Source: Stenocarpella maydis (Eukaryota > Ascomycota > Sordariomycetes > Diaporthales > Diaporthaceae). Taken from it: a stretch of DNA of 64,000 bases. Shown here piece by piece: positions 35,339 to 47,402 of the stretch; the stretch's first letter is position 1; every line of letters starts with the position of its first letter. Under the pieces are notes generated by a model. The model was not told the DNA's origin, made no database searches, and saw only the letters and a program-made list of their open reading frames with translations. The DNA is taken from positions 62,001-126,000 of the forward strand of contig NQMI01000041.1 in the NCBI GenBank assembly GCA_002270565.1. Direction: 5' to 3'. A program made the translations under genes and the position numbers.

Positions 35339-36883
35339 GTAGGTGGGCTCCTTCTGAGCGTTTGATATCGTGAGGATTCTTCTACTCAATAATAACCAAA
35401 TGTGACAATCATTTGCTACATTGCTCATCACTTACTCGTAAGACGCGGGCTTCTCAGTTTGAGTAAGGAGTTTGACATGTAATTTGTTCAACTCATTCAC
35501 ACATATTGGTAACTATCTGTTATGGCTCTCTGGATCGATATAACACGTGAATCTCTCCGTCCAGTGGCACGGCAGCCACCATTCAGTATCACAGCGATGA
35601 GAAATCGAAACCCTTCAATATATTCATGCACGTGTGTTCTCCTTTCGTGTGGTTACTGCTGAATACGAGCTTGAGGATTGAGCCTACAAGGATTTTGAGT
35701 CACTGAAAAGACACTTTTCCTCCGTGTGGACTCAATTTGACATAATCGGGTCCTGGGCTCCGCACAAACCTCCACAATGTTCAAATCACCAAACTAAGGG
35801 GCCCGACTCTGGCGAAAAACACTGAGCACGTGGGTGGCCCTCAGGATATCCTGGAACATCTCACGGATAGACAACTGGCTGGCCTGCAGCATCGCAAAGT
35901 AGGAGAGGTCTGGGCTGCGTGTAAAACTGTATAAAGTTTAGGTCCTAAGAGCCGAACATAAAAATTAAATTTTCTCTTCCAACAACATATGGAGAGGCAG
36001 AGGGAAGGCTGAGGAATCCGAGAAAATACGAACCAAAAGAACAGCACCATTCACCAGTCAACGAATTCAGACGGGGCCTATGACAGGGAATGAAGCACGA
36101 AGACGACGAGTCTGGAGTTGGATTATGGCAGTCAGGCAGGCAGGCGTCACAGAAATCTTGTCTGTGGCCAACCACGGAGATATGTAGTCTACCACCATCC
36201 GAGAAGACACCATCACACACACCGCTTCCGCAAATTTGACGACCCGTCCATGGCCACGTACGGCATAATAGGCAGCTCCGCCTGAAGGGGCTGATGAGCC
36301 ATAAAGGACGAGGCGGGATTGCACACACCCAGATAGATTTATATGTGGAGAACACTTGTACAAACATCGCTCGGCAACGTCAGCTTTACGGTGCTCACAT
36401 GCTCGCTGTAGTGGGCAAGCTTAGGCAGACAGCAGGACCCCAGAGTATCCCTGTGCCTGGACTGTGAAGGCCCGTACCATACTCCCAGTCACAATCACAA
36501 GAGGCAGCAGCAGCTGGACGGAGCGCTGAAGATGTGCTCTAAATTTCCCCGACCAAAATAACGCCTCGCTATAAGGGAACCGACCAAAATTTTCTCGAGT
36601 TCTCCCCATCAAATGAAAGCCGTGACGTGTGTATGATACATAGCAAAAGAAGGGTCCAAAAGAAGATGTTCACACCAATAAGCACGAAATGCTGGTGAGC
36701 GTATGCAGCTGGAGATGCCCCAGATGTACAATGTACTTGGCAATTTCATGCCGGGTATAAAAGCCCAACCTCCCAGAGGCGGGCCGCTATGTTGCTGCCA
36801 CTTCTTCAGTGGGGTGTTTCTGGTCAGACGCGAGCGACGACCGATTTTTGTTTCGTTTTCCTGTTTCGCAACGCCAAGACAGT
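35339..36883. other. Convergent intergenic region
   Basis: No gene seen. Contains the 3' ends of the NmrA-like and DUF3405 genes. Confidence 0.5.
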
Positions 36884-39248
36884 TCAGCTCTTGCTTTCCT
36901 TCTTTTCCTTGTCCTTGAAAACCTCCCACCAGTTGTACGGCAGCTCGGACTGGCTGGCGTATCCCGACCACGTTGGCATGACCTCCTTGATAGGATGCAG
37001 GAACATGGCCGGCAGACATGGACGGCCATTGCGGAGCTCCCATGCTCTGCCACCGATCCCTGTGTCCTCATACCCCATCCAGTTGTTGTACAGCCGCTGC
37101 GGCGGCTGCGCTCGGTAGTACCATGTGGTGCCCTGGAAGCGGTGCTCACGGCCCCAGCCCATGGCACTCCCCGGCCCTCCACTGGTACCTCCTGGTCCGG
37201 GGTTGAACCATTTTTGCAACTGCTCCGTACTCCACGGTCGGTCCATGAAGACTGGCATCGGCGCGTAGACAGCCTTGAGGCCGTGAAGGAGCGCTACCGT
37301 GTCAGCAGCCATCTCGGAGCCAACGTGGTTTCCTTTCAGATTCTCCGCCGACATGGCGTCGATGAGGCGCTTAGAGAGCCTTGACTGCGTCACGATGGTA
37401 GCCCGGCGGGGCAGCTCGGTCGAGTTGTGCGTGGTATCGTTGTACTGCCAAACCTGGTCCCGGAGGATCCAGTTGCTCTCGTCGACATTGAACATTGGCG
37501 AAAGTGTTATGAGGTCGGCATCCTCGTCAACTCCCCACTCATACTTGTCCTGCGATGGCGACGCCACAGGTGGCTTTGGTCCGATGGGGTCGATGAATGG
37601 CAGTTCAGGCGCGCCCCAGACAGTGTCCTTTCCGGAGGCCTTCTCGACAAACTTGCGATACTGGGTGTCGTAGTCGCCGTGATACTCTGGTACGTAGAAG
37701 CGCTCATTTCGTTCCCAAAGCCCCTTTCTTGGCTGCTTCTTGGCGAACTGGGTTATTTTGGTGAGCACGTCGTAATGATGGCCGATCAAGCGGGAATCCA
37801 TCTCCCAGTTCCAGACATGGTCGAATTCCGGGTGTTCCTGCGAGAACTTCTGCACCGAAAGCCACTGTGCGTTGTGGACCGTCGCGGCGTCCAGAGGGTC
37901 GAGCAAGGGGTACATCTCCTGTACCTCGTAGCTACCCCAGAGAATGGCAATGTCGTGGAACTCCTTGGGGACCTGGGTCTTCATGATGTAGTTATACGTC
38001 TCCTTGTCCCAGAGCGCGAGATCCTCGAGTGAGTCTTTGACTTGGACGAGGAGATATACCTGATACTCGCCTCCGGTCCGCAGCGACAACTCGCTAATAA
38101 GTGATCGCATCATGTGCTTCTCGTTGTCGGTATAGCGTTTGCCCGTGTAGGATCGCAGCAGAACAGCGGTCCTGGACTCGGGTGGGTTCTCGGGCCGCAC
38201 GACAGGAGATGACGAGTTGACCTTGCTGGCTGATGCTGCTGTTTTGGTTGAACCTCGTCGCTTCAGTCGCTGGGCCTGCCTCTGCTTCTTGAGTTCTTCG
38301 GATGTCTCAGCTACCGACGGGCTTCCCTTATTGGATTCCCAGTCACCTGTTTTGGCAGACTCGTCGGCCGGGAGGACCGAGGCGTCGAACCGGGCCTTGT
38401 TCTTCTCTGCGCACTCCTTCTGTAGCTTTCCCCAGTGCACCTTTGTCCAATCCAGCATGTGCGCTGGCCTGTCGAACTGCAACTGCATTCCGTACTGGCC
38501 TAGCCTCGTGTCCCTCTCGTAACATAGATTGGGGTCAATACCGAATAGATCGAAGCTTCCGAACCTCGGGGCCGGCCAGTTCTCCGGGTGTCCCTTGAAA
38601 ACCTGTATGTCCTTGATCTCACCAAGGGGCCCATCGCACGGGACAAAGTCGCTTCGGTGCTCGTTCTTCCACTCATGGCTGTCATATCTCGGATACGGGT
38701 TGAAGTAGTAGGGGGTCTCGTCGGTGAAGGACGCCGGAACGTCCGACCTTGCCAGGTTTGCTTCGGTATCGGGTCGGACTTTGTCCTTGTCGGTGAGTGT
38801 GGAAAGGGTGTTCCCGTATATAACGCCAGCGTCGGGTAGTCTAGGGGAGCGTGTTAGCCTCTGGGATGCGCAATGGCGAGGCGGGCCAGGCAAGTGTTGA
38901 GACATACGACCCAGTCTCGTTGTACTCCTTTGAGAACAACCATTGGTTTGCCTTGTCGTCATAATCCTCTGATATTGGCTTCTTCCCCTTGGAGGACTTG
39001 CGCCCATTTCCATAGCCCATGGCACTGCCGCTCATATCGATGATGGAGGGAACAACGCCATACCCGCCAGAAGAAGTGCTGAGCAGCAAGGAGCACACAA
39101 AGACACTGGCGAGCGCGGTGTAGACCAGTCCTCTGGACCTCCAGAGGAGGCGGCGTGACTGCCTCAGCATGGTGACTGAGCTGGCGCGTAGACGGGCTTT
39201 TGCGTCAGGGGGTTCGAAGAGGATCGCAGGTTTCTTCTCGTCGAGCAT
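36884..39248 (-). CDS. DUF3405 family type II membrane protein (glycosyltransferase-like)
   Basis: Two exons, 38911–39248 and 36884–38840, give 764 residues. A basic stretch is followed by one hydrophobic segment at residues 41–58 (LVYTALASVFVCSLLLST), so the protein should be a type II membrane protein with its bulk in the Golgi or ER lumen. The block YDSHEWKNEHRSDFVPCDGP and the downstream TAVLLRSYTGKRYTDNEK and VWNWEMDSRLIGH regions match the fungal DUF3405 family, which resembles glycosyltransferases but has no proven activity. A Lys/Arg-rich insertion (about residues 330–400) is probably a flexible loop. The 70-nt intron starts GTCGTATG and ends CCCTAG; it is needed to join NETG to LPDAGVIYG. 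Confidence 0.8.
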
Positions 39249-39570
39249 GGTCGTCTGGGACTGGACTGCCGACTCTCGGGCCGGGGTTCAGTTGGGGGGC
39301 GGCTCAATGGAGCATGCCTTGCGGCGAGGGGAAGGAGGGCGGGCTAGAGCGCACAGTGACGCTGGAGAAGGCAAGATAGATAGTGAGTTGCAGTGGAGCG
39401 CCCGAGGGCTGGCGTAATCTGGCCGTTGTGGCTCTTCCTACGGACCCACACAGTAGGTCCGGCGGGAGGGCGATGGCGGGGACAAAAGGGCAGTCTAGTA
39501 GTTGGCGAGGCGCGCAAATGAGGGTTGTAGTTGGGACGACGTCGTGAGATGGAGGGTTTGACTTTGTGGA
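39249..39570. other. Upstream region of the DUF3405 gene
   Basis: Promoter and 5' UTR side of the DUF3405 gene; no coding feature of its own. Confidence 0.4.
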
Positions 39571-39708
39571 CGCTTGTACTGTTGGACACAAACCAAGACA
39601 AGACAGATGCTACAAAAGGGGAAGACAAAGGCGGTTATGACGATCTGGCCGCAGAGACGCCGAATGCTGGGAAGGGGCCCCGAGTGCTGCGAACAGACGG
39701 GACGGACA

Positions 39709-39750
<42 letters not shown>

Positions 39751-40069
39751 CGAGTCCACAAAAACCGGCTGTGGAGTGGTCGAGCGGTCGAGTAGTTGAA
39801 GAGGTTGATCTTGGCTGGGTTTGTTTGATGAGCGCGGGCTGGACAGGGGAAGAGCTGCTAGGCAGGCAGGCAGTGAGGGTGGCGGCCCAAACGGCGATGT
39901 GCAGACCCGTCGTTTCGGGAAGCTGGAAAGCTCGAGGCAGCGAGGTGCAACTGGCTGGTTGGAACAGGAACAGGAAGTGCATGTAGGACAAGAGAGACAA
40001 AAGGTAGAGAGAGGAGAAGGGAACTGAGCATTCTAATCTACTCAACCGCTGTTGCACGCAGTCTAGACT
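39571..40069 (+). repeat. First copy of a 499-bp near-identical duplication
   Basis: Identical by eye to 40071–40573 over its whole length apart from a GA microsatellite that is 4 nt shorter here (24 versus 28 nt). It contains a (CA)n(GA)n microsatellite at about 39705–39750. It ends directly at the single N at 40070. Confidence 0.9.
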
Positions 40070-40070
40070 N
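40070..40070. other. Single-N assembly join
   Basis: One undetermined base sits exactly between the two copies. This pattern fits two contigs placed end to end without merging their shared end sequence. Confidence 0.9.
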
Positions 40071-40208
40071 CGCTTGTACTGTTGGACACAAACCAAGACA
40101 AGACAGATGCTACAAAAGGGGAAGACAAAGGCGGTTATGACGATCTGGCCGCAGAGACGCCGAATGCTGGGAAGGGGCCCCGAGTGCTGCGAACAGACGG
40201 GACGGACA

Positions 40209-40254
<46 letters not shown>

Positions 40255-40573
40255 CGAGTCCACAAAAACCGGCTGTGGAGTGGTCGAGCGGTCGAGTAGT
40301 TGAAGAGGTTGATCTTGGCTGGGTTTGTTTGATGAGCGCGGGCTGGACAGGGGAAGAGCTGCTAGGCAGGCAGGCAGTGAGGGTGGCGGCCCAAACGGCG
40401 ATGTGCAGACCCGTCGTTTCGGGAAGCTGGAAAGCTCGAGGCAGCGAGGTGCAACTGGCTGGTTGGAACAGGAACAGGAAGTGCATGTAGGACAAGAGAG
40501 ACAAAAGGTAGAGAGAGGAGAAGGGAACTGAGCATTCTAATCTACTCAACCGCTGTTGCACGCAGTCTAGACT
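40071..40573 (+). repeat. Second copy of the 499-bp duplication (503 bp)
   Basis: Starts CGCTTGTACTG immediately after the N and ends CAGTCTAGACT, the same end as the first copy. It then continues into new sequence (AGACGCACATGG). The only length difference is four extra bases in the GA tract. Confidence 0.9.
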
Positions 40574-43500
40574 AGACGCACATGGGAGTTTGAAGAGGGA
40601 AGCTGCATCGATAGCATGTCTGACGGTCCGGTGGCGTGTGTGCGTGTGTGGGTGGGTATGGGGCTATGTATGGCGTATATAGGCCAGAGTCACAAACATC
40701 AAACAGAGTCTAATCCAATCGCAGGCCAATCTCGGCGCATAATACCAGAATGCTTAGTTTGTGGGTTCCCGGTTCCCTTGGGCTATAGTACACTACTACA
40801 GGCAGCTCCTCCAGGGATGAGTCAAACGGTTCGAGAAGTAGAAGCATCCCATCCCTTTGGGCTACCTTGACGAGAGGGTCTTGTGGTGTAGATACCTACC
40901 CACCCAGGTAGGTAGGTACCTTAAGAATGGCCAACAGTCTCCAAAGGGATGGGATCGGCCCCGGGTTGTGGGTTGTGCCAGGCCCACCCGCCAAACAAGG
41001 CACCGCACCGCCTTGGCCTACGCTCCGTTTAGTGTATTAGACCCCTAAATTGTGCTCACTCCACTGCATCCTGCCGTGCCTACAAAAAGCATGTTTCTTA
41101 TAGCGTACTCCGTAGTCTAACATCTCTCGTGCCTTGCCCGATCGAGCCGGGGGACTGGACGTCCCCTACTTCAGTAGGCCCAACGGCTAATGCCAGCCCA
41201 TCCCTGTGCCCGGAGCTACAGGCCCTCGAGGTTCGGAGCCACACCGGACGCACGCCGCCGACAAATAGTTGACCGTAGAGCCTCCTACACTGGATCGGCC
41301 TGCCACACGTGCAGACGTGCTGGCCCACAGCCCTTACTCTATTTGCTACCGCGCACATGACAGCATCGGTGGGCACAGACTCTACAAAAACAATACCTTA
41401 ATAAAGTATAAGGTCTGAGTTTGCCAAGTTTAGGTTGGCAGAGGGCTATAATGCATACTGACAGGACAGGAATGTATAGACACGTGCATGACAGCAGGGG
41501 AAGGGGGGGAGAATAAAAAAATCAAAAAGAGCACTTGCTTGTGCTTGTTGATATTGATGCCAATTTAGCTCGTGCCGCGTCGCCATCTCACAAATAGTGT
41601 AAAAACCCCGACTACCTCCGCCAGGCCCATCCTGCGAAATTGCGATTTGAGATGAGGAATACGATGCACGGTCACATAGAGTACCACAAGAAGAAGAAGA
41701 AGAAAAAAGGGAAGGGGGGAAAATTAACCTTGATGACATCTAGGGTCACGCTTGCTAAGTCTCTCACGGTCCTCCTTATTTGACAGCCGGCCTTGCCCCA
41801 TCACGTACGGCTCCAGCAAGTCAGCCAGTGCTCTGGCCCTCAGATATCCAAATCTATTGTTAAGCAGCATGTAGGACATATCTACTAGTAGTCGGGGAGA
41901 GAGGCACAAACGCTGCCCAGAGCTTTCAGAAAGGGGGGGGGGGGCGCTCATCGCACCACCACGCACGGCTCAGGCCGAACATTGTCTTGACCCGTGTCTC
42001 GTCTGCTCAGTCCGTAGTAAATCTGCTAGATGGTCTCAGACCATGTTGATGACAAGCAGACTACAGCACAAGCACCTTTCACGAGAGGCCTAGTCTGGAA
42101 CTTGCCGTTGGTCCACCCCAGAAACAGCCAGCCCTCGGCCGGGTCGCCCCCCAATAATTCGGCGTCCCTTTACTCTCAGCCGCGACAAGAGGCTTTGCTT
42201 GCCACAGTGGAAGCACACAAGATGTGGCCCCAACCGGTCAAGGGCGAACCTGAAACGCCCACCACCCCCGGCCCCGATCACGTCTCCCGGGTTCTGGGGT
42301 GAAGGGCTTACTTTCCCTGCCGTGACGGGGCCTCTATCCCAGGCTTTGCTTAAAAACCATCTCAATGCTCCCTTCAGCCGCGCACACAGAGGGAGACAGA
42401 GGAAGAGGATATCAGCGGTATGGGATAGAGTGGGCCGAACAACGCGCTGCGCATCATCGCAATGGACGAACGAGATGAACCAGGAGAAATCCAAACTCAA
42501 TTTTCAAGCATGCAACTGCCTTCTCAAGCGAAAGAGAGAAGCGACAAAAAAAGGCTCCCGAAAGGTCTTTACGCGCTCGCTCGCTTGCATGTGTGAAGAC
42601 AGCTTCTGTCCTCACCTCTCCGAAGCCGCCCCGGCCATCCTTCCCCGTGTGGCCCAAGCAAGAGAAGGATCGCTGTGATCAGCATAGATCACCGCACCTC
42701 CCAAATGAGCACCTCTGCCTCTCTGGCCTATCTGCTTCCCCGCCACGGACCTTCCCTTGGATGGTGTGGTCACACGGCAGCACAGCTACCTTAGCAGTGG
42801 GTAAAGTGATCCCTCGAAGCTCTTTTGCGGACAAATAAACCTCCGCACATGGCATACTGTCATGTTCTGTTTCCCTGCTTTCTCAAACACCCTCTGATCG
42901 ATCCCCTCGGTCATTTGCGAACGAGAGATGGGGGACGAGGCTCGAGAGTCCTATTTCTGTGGGGTCGACCATCTGAACAACCGGCCGGTCCTGCCCCGGC
43001 TCCTTTTCATCTATGCGCGGCGCTGAGCACTGGTCATGGGGTTTCCCACCGCGAGCCCGCCCTGCCATGCAAATAATAATAATTCATCAATGACGACATG
43101 GCTAATTACAGCAAGAGGGGCCACCGGCTTAAGACCACATGGCACGGGGCCCGCGCTCACAGCACCGGCTGAGGTACCATCGGTGACGCAGCCGATGCGC
43201 GTCGCCGGCCAGCCGGCCTACTGTTTGCACAGGGTAGCTAGGCTTCAATGCTCCTCCGTCTACCAACCGCAATCGTGACACACACTATTATTCATGCATG
43301 ATACGAAGAAATTCGTAGTATTAATTCTTTTGTTATTTAAATCTTGGACAGCCACTATATAGAGACTGCAGAGCATCCACCTACCAAGCTTAAAGCTTGG
43401 ACTAGATGGATATACATATGTATATATACGAAAACGGTCAAATGACCTCGACCAGACTCAGGTCGCCATATCCCCCCCCCCCCCCCCGTGTGGCTCATCG

Positions 43501-44142
43501 TGCCGTTTTCGTGAATGGACCATCCGCCCGTCCATTTTCATCTCCGACACCTGCCCAGCTCGTCCCTTAAGCCATGTGAAGGACACTCTCCCAAGCGTCC
43601 GATGTGTGACAAGGTAGTATTAGACCGTGCCCAGATAACAAGAGTAGACATGGCTGGCCCGTATATGAGCCTCGTATCATGTGAAGCCATCCTACACATG
43701 AGTCGTTCCCCAAATGAAAATCCAATGCCTGAACGCCGTAGAGATGCTGAGGCGCACTGCCGAGCACCTCGATGTCGATAAGAGATTTATATAGTTGTTG
43801 ATGCCATTAATGAACAAAAGATCGCGAGTCGGTCACAGGCGGTGTTGACGCAGCAGACGCTCTCCGCAGCAATGTGGTCGCAAGCGATTGGGTATATGAA
43901 GGAAGAATGCAATTGCAATAGTCGGGGTATAGGGCGGCTGCTGCACTAGCTGCTGCGGAAACATCAAGTCGAAAATTCAAGATCCAAAAGTCGAAGAGAA
44001 AGAACGATATTGTCCGCATCATGGGACAGAAGGTCGTCTCCGTGTCAAACGGAGCACTTTGTATATGTCGAATCCACGGCGGCGCAGGTGTCCATCACAT
44101 CTTCGGCTTTTAGTCGGCGGCAATGTGCAACCTTGTCGGTTC
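40574..44142. other. Long intergenic region without a supportable gene
   Basis: About 3.6 kb. It holds an ACCTACC/GGTAGGT inverted-repeat patch at about 40894–40922, a TACTCCGTA motif at 41106–41114, a G-run at 41933–41944, a 16-C run at 43472–43487 and two neighbouring palindromes at 43384–43400 and 43411–43424. The open frames present are short and overlap on both strands. Confidence 0.5.
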
Positions 44143-46194
44143 TTACATCATGCCTAGCCTTGTCCTCCTCTTTTCCATCCTGGGCATTGGGGCCGACGGG
44201 GCCAGTCCTCTGCCTGGACCACCTCCCATCGGTGGTCCTAGTCTGCCGTTGCCCCTCGGCATGCCGGGTCGGTAAGGGGGTCCGGCAGGTGGAGGAGGTC
44301 CGCGCATCCCCGGCCTGCCTGGGGGCGCAAGATTCGAGCTCCCATAGCTTCGCTGAGAGCTCATCGACGGGCTCCGCCTGTATGTCTGGGGCTGCAGTCG
44401 CCTAAATGCGTCCTTCTCACAATATGCCCTGCCGTCGACGTCAAAATAGCCATCCCTGAGCACGACATTGCAGTCTCCGCAGCGGAAACACTGGACGTGG
44501 TACTTCTCCATGCTTTCGTCTTCGAGGTACTGTCCCTCGATGCCATCCCGGCACGAGCCACAGACACTGCCATTGACCTTGTGGTAGTGCTGCTTGCAGT
44601 ATGGCCGGTCGTCATGGACGTAGAACTCGGCCGTCTGGAAAGGCTTGCGGCAGTCTGTGCACACGAAGCAAGCCTTGTGGTAACGGCCAGACAATCGTCC
44701 GTCAGCGCTCGAGATGGACTTGCCCACGATGGCTTCACCACATGCCCTACAATTTCCGCGCGAGCCGCGAACAGCCGGGTCTCGTGGTGGTGGAGGCACT
44801 CGAGCCTGAGAGAGTGGAAGAGGGGAGGAATCGGATCGGAGTCCTCCCTGGACTGCTGGATCGGACCGCGGCCCTCGGTCCCACCCAGAGGAAGGCATCG
44901 AAGGCGCCCGTACTCCTTGTATAGCAGGGTCAAGCCGCTCATCACCCATCGGCGTCTGCATCTGGCTATCCAAGTCCCTAGGGTTCAGCTCATCCATGGA
45001 GGCCTGTATGTCGTTCATCAGGTTATCAAAGGCCGACGTGTCGGATGGCTTGCGTGCCGATGCCGTAGAGCGAGCAGGGCTCGTGCTTGAGCTCGGGTAG
45101 CTGGGCTGGCTGGAGCCCTGTGACAGCGAAGACGACACGGACACCGAAGGTGAGTGATACGGGTTCATGTCTCCAAACTCCTCAGCGAGATTGATGCTGG
45201 GAGCAATGCCTCCAGACACCCGCGCGCGCACGAGGCTCGTCCTCGGAGGAGGCGCTCGGGTTGTGACTGGACCCATGCGCCCATTCAAATCTGTCGATTG
45301 GTTGCGATACTTGTCGTGGCGGTCAGGCCGGGGACCAGGTGCCGAGGGTGTGCGCAATGGCGGCTCGGGTTCCTCGCTCGGTCTAGGAAACGTCTGGGAA
45401 CGATTGGGGCCACCAAACGGATCCGTGTCCTGGTTTTCCCTCTGGGGCGGCCCAAAACCACCGTACCCATTCTTCCTTGGGACTCTGGGGGGGGCCATAC
45501 TCCCTCCATTACTGCCAGATGATGCCGAAGTGCCAGGCCGCTCAACCTCATCATTCGACCGGCGCGGCGGGGATCCCCCGAATCTACCTCTGGGAGGCGA
45601 TGCTGACTGTCCACTGCCGAATGGGCCGGGGGCGATGTCGTCCATGCGTGCCAGCAGGCTCGGTGCCTTCTGCGGGCTCGCTGGTGTGTACGCGGTGTAC
45701 ATATCCGTATCACCAAAACCGCCATAGCCTCCAGATCTCCTCACCTGGGGAGGGTTCTGGTCCTCATTGGCGATACTTGGCGCAAAGTAGTCGTCGGCCC
45801 TACCGATACTTGGACGTGCACCTGGTGTCCTAGGTGAGACACTTCTTGAGCCACTGGAAAAGCTGAGTGGCGTCAGTGGCTGCCGCGAGTAACTGCGATC
45901 TGTATATTCAGTGTCAGCAGTCTGGAGAAAATGAGAGACAAGTGAGATGCTCGACGGACTGGCCATGGCAGTGTCTACTGGCGGTACACTGATTTTGTCG
46001 TGTATGCCTTTATACAACGGGGTGAATGCGTCGATGGCCGTGGCAGGAGGGCTGGCTGCAGCAGCACCACCACCACCACCACCGGCGCCAGCTCCGCAGA
46101 CATGCTCTCCCATCATAGATAACTCGACTTGCTGGCCACATGATGAACACTTTATTTTCGGCATGAGGCTCGACTCTCTGGGTGCCCCCGCCAT
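44143..46194 (-). CDS. LIM-domain protein, paxillin-like (Pxl1-type)
   Basis: Single exon; the first true ATG of the frame is at 46194 (MAGAPRESSLMPKIKC), giving 683 residues. The frame is open further upstream but only with a non-ATG codon. At the N-terminus a Cys/His set (CSSCGQQVELSMMGEHVC) probably binds zinc. A long, Pro/Ser-rich disordered region follows, with repeated GGYGGFG- and NGYGGFG-type turns. Two tandem LIM domains lie at about 480–540 (CRACGEAIVG…YCKQHY) and 541–600 (CGSCRDGIEG…YCEKDAF). The C-terminus is Pro/Gly/Arg-rich. Fungal paxillin-like proteins link the contractile ring or polarity sites to Rho GTPase signalling at septa and tips; that role is inferred from family architecture. 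Confidence 0.85.
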   Translation of the reverse strand: MAGAPRESSLMPKIKCSSCGQQVELSMMGEHVCGAGAGGGGGGAAAASPPATAIDAFTPLYKGIHDKISVPPVDTAMASPSSISLVSHFLQTADTEYTDRSYSRQPLTPLSFSSGSRSVSPRTPGARPSIGRADDYFAPSIANEDQNPPQVRRSGGYGGFGDTDMYTAYTPASPQKAPSLLARMDDIAPGPFGSGQSASPPRGRFGGSPPRRSNDEVERPGTSASSGSNGGSMAPPRVPRKNGYGGFGPPQRENQDTDPFGGPNRSQTFPRPSEEPEPPLRTPSAPGPRPDRHDKYRNQSTDLNGRMGPVTTRAPPPRTSLVRARVSGGIAPSINLAEEFGDMNPYHSPSVSVSSSLSQGSSQPSYPSSSTSPARSTASARKPSDTSAFDNLMNDIQASMDELNPRDLDSQMQTPMGDERLDPAIQGVRAPSMPSSGWDRGPRSDPAVQGGLRSDSSPLPLSQARVPPPPRDPAVRGSRGNCRACGEAIVGKSISSADGRLSGRYHKACFVCTDCRKPFQTAEFYVHDDRPYCKQHYHKVNGSVCGSCRDGIEGQYLEDESMEKYHVQCFRCGDCNVVLRDGYFDVDGRAYCEKDAFRRLQPQTYRRSPSMSSQRSYGSSNLAPPGRPGMRGPPPPAGPPYRPGMPRGNGRLGPPMGGGPGRGLAPSAPMPRMEKRRTRLGMM

Positions 46195-47369
46195 CTTGGA
46201 CTGGGCGCGTTGGGCGACAGCGCTGCGAGGCAATGAATAATGCCCGGCTCGGCACTGTCGTTACGATGATATTGCGAATTGACGCGGACTATTCCTTTAG
46301 TGGTGTCTGACTTGCGGGCGGGCGTTGCGCGCGCTTGTTTGTTTTCCCTGGAGGCAAGGTGAGATGTTGCTGCTGTAGGAGCGATCTGACGGAGAGTGAC
46401 GCGGGTGCCGGAGTCTAGCGAAGTGAGGGGAGAAAGTTTGGGATCACCGTTGGTTTGATGTCAGATCGGCGGTGCCTGATGCCTAGAAGGCCGCGGTGCA
46501 ATGCGAAACGTGGTGAACAATGGGTAAAAGCCCATACAGTGGGACGGTGGTCACGAGTGGTGAAACCGGCCGGTGGGTTTGCAGCCGGGATGGGACGGCG
46601 GCGGGTGCGAAGGTGTGGCAGCACAAAGAGTATTGATTCCGGGTTGGCGGTCGAGTCCAAGGGTAGAGCACGTTTCGAAAACGAAGAAACACAAGACCAG
46701 ATGGCGACAGAAGACCAATTGGCTGTAAAGGACAAAGCAAAGGGTGGGAAGAGGCTGGATTTGTTTGTGCCTGCGGTGTTGCAGAGAGTGTCTCGAGTTG
46801 GTTGTGGAGGTTCCTGGTGCCAGGCAGTGTGGCAGGGTACCTGGGCAGGGTGGAGCGCAGGCGGTCGTCGAGACGGGCTGCCCTTGAAAGCAAAAGCGGC
46901 CGAGCTCTCGGATTGGTGGTGGCCGACGCTACCCCTGACCAAGGTAGCAGCAACTCGGAGATCGTTTGGACCTGGATCCTGGGATCCGGACCCCTGCGCG
47001 GGCGACCGTTTGAGTCTGTGTGCTCTGCGTCTCTGGCGCGATGCTGTCTTCGAGTCTTTTTCTGTCTGTCTGTCTGTTGATGATGATTATGCTAGCCTTG
47101 GCCCCGATCCTGGCCCTGGTCTCTTCTGGCTTGGTCTCCGAGGGCGTACCTAGGTAGGCAGTAGCTAGTGCCCCTCAGACTGGTCGCAGATGTCAGTCTG
47201 ACAAGTGAGGGGGACGGACTGGAGGGTGATGAGGCTACTGCACGTGAGGGATGTGTGTGGGCGAGGAGCACACTAGACATCAGAGCGTGGCGCCCAATCA
47301 GCAAGGCGACCGATCGACGATGATGATGATGGTGCACAACAGACAGCTGCGAGTAATGGGACTGGTGAT

Positions 47370-47370
<1 letters not shown>

Positions 47371-47397
<27 letters not shown>
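47371..47397. repeat. CAGC tetranucleotide microsatellite
   Basis: Six to seven uninterrupted CAGC units. The reverse-complement unit is repeated at 48952–48976. Confidence 0.9.

Positions 47398-47402
<5 letters not shown>

Noticed and set aside
46455..47153. 232-codon forward frame upstream of the LIM gene
   Set aside because: Low-complexity, Trp/Gly/Arg-rich composition with no recognisable block; overlapped by frames on the other strand.
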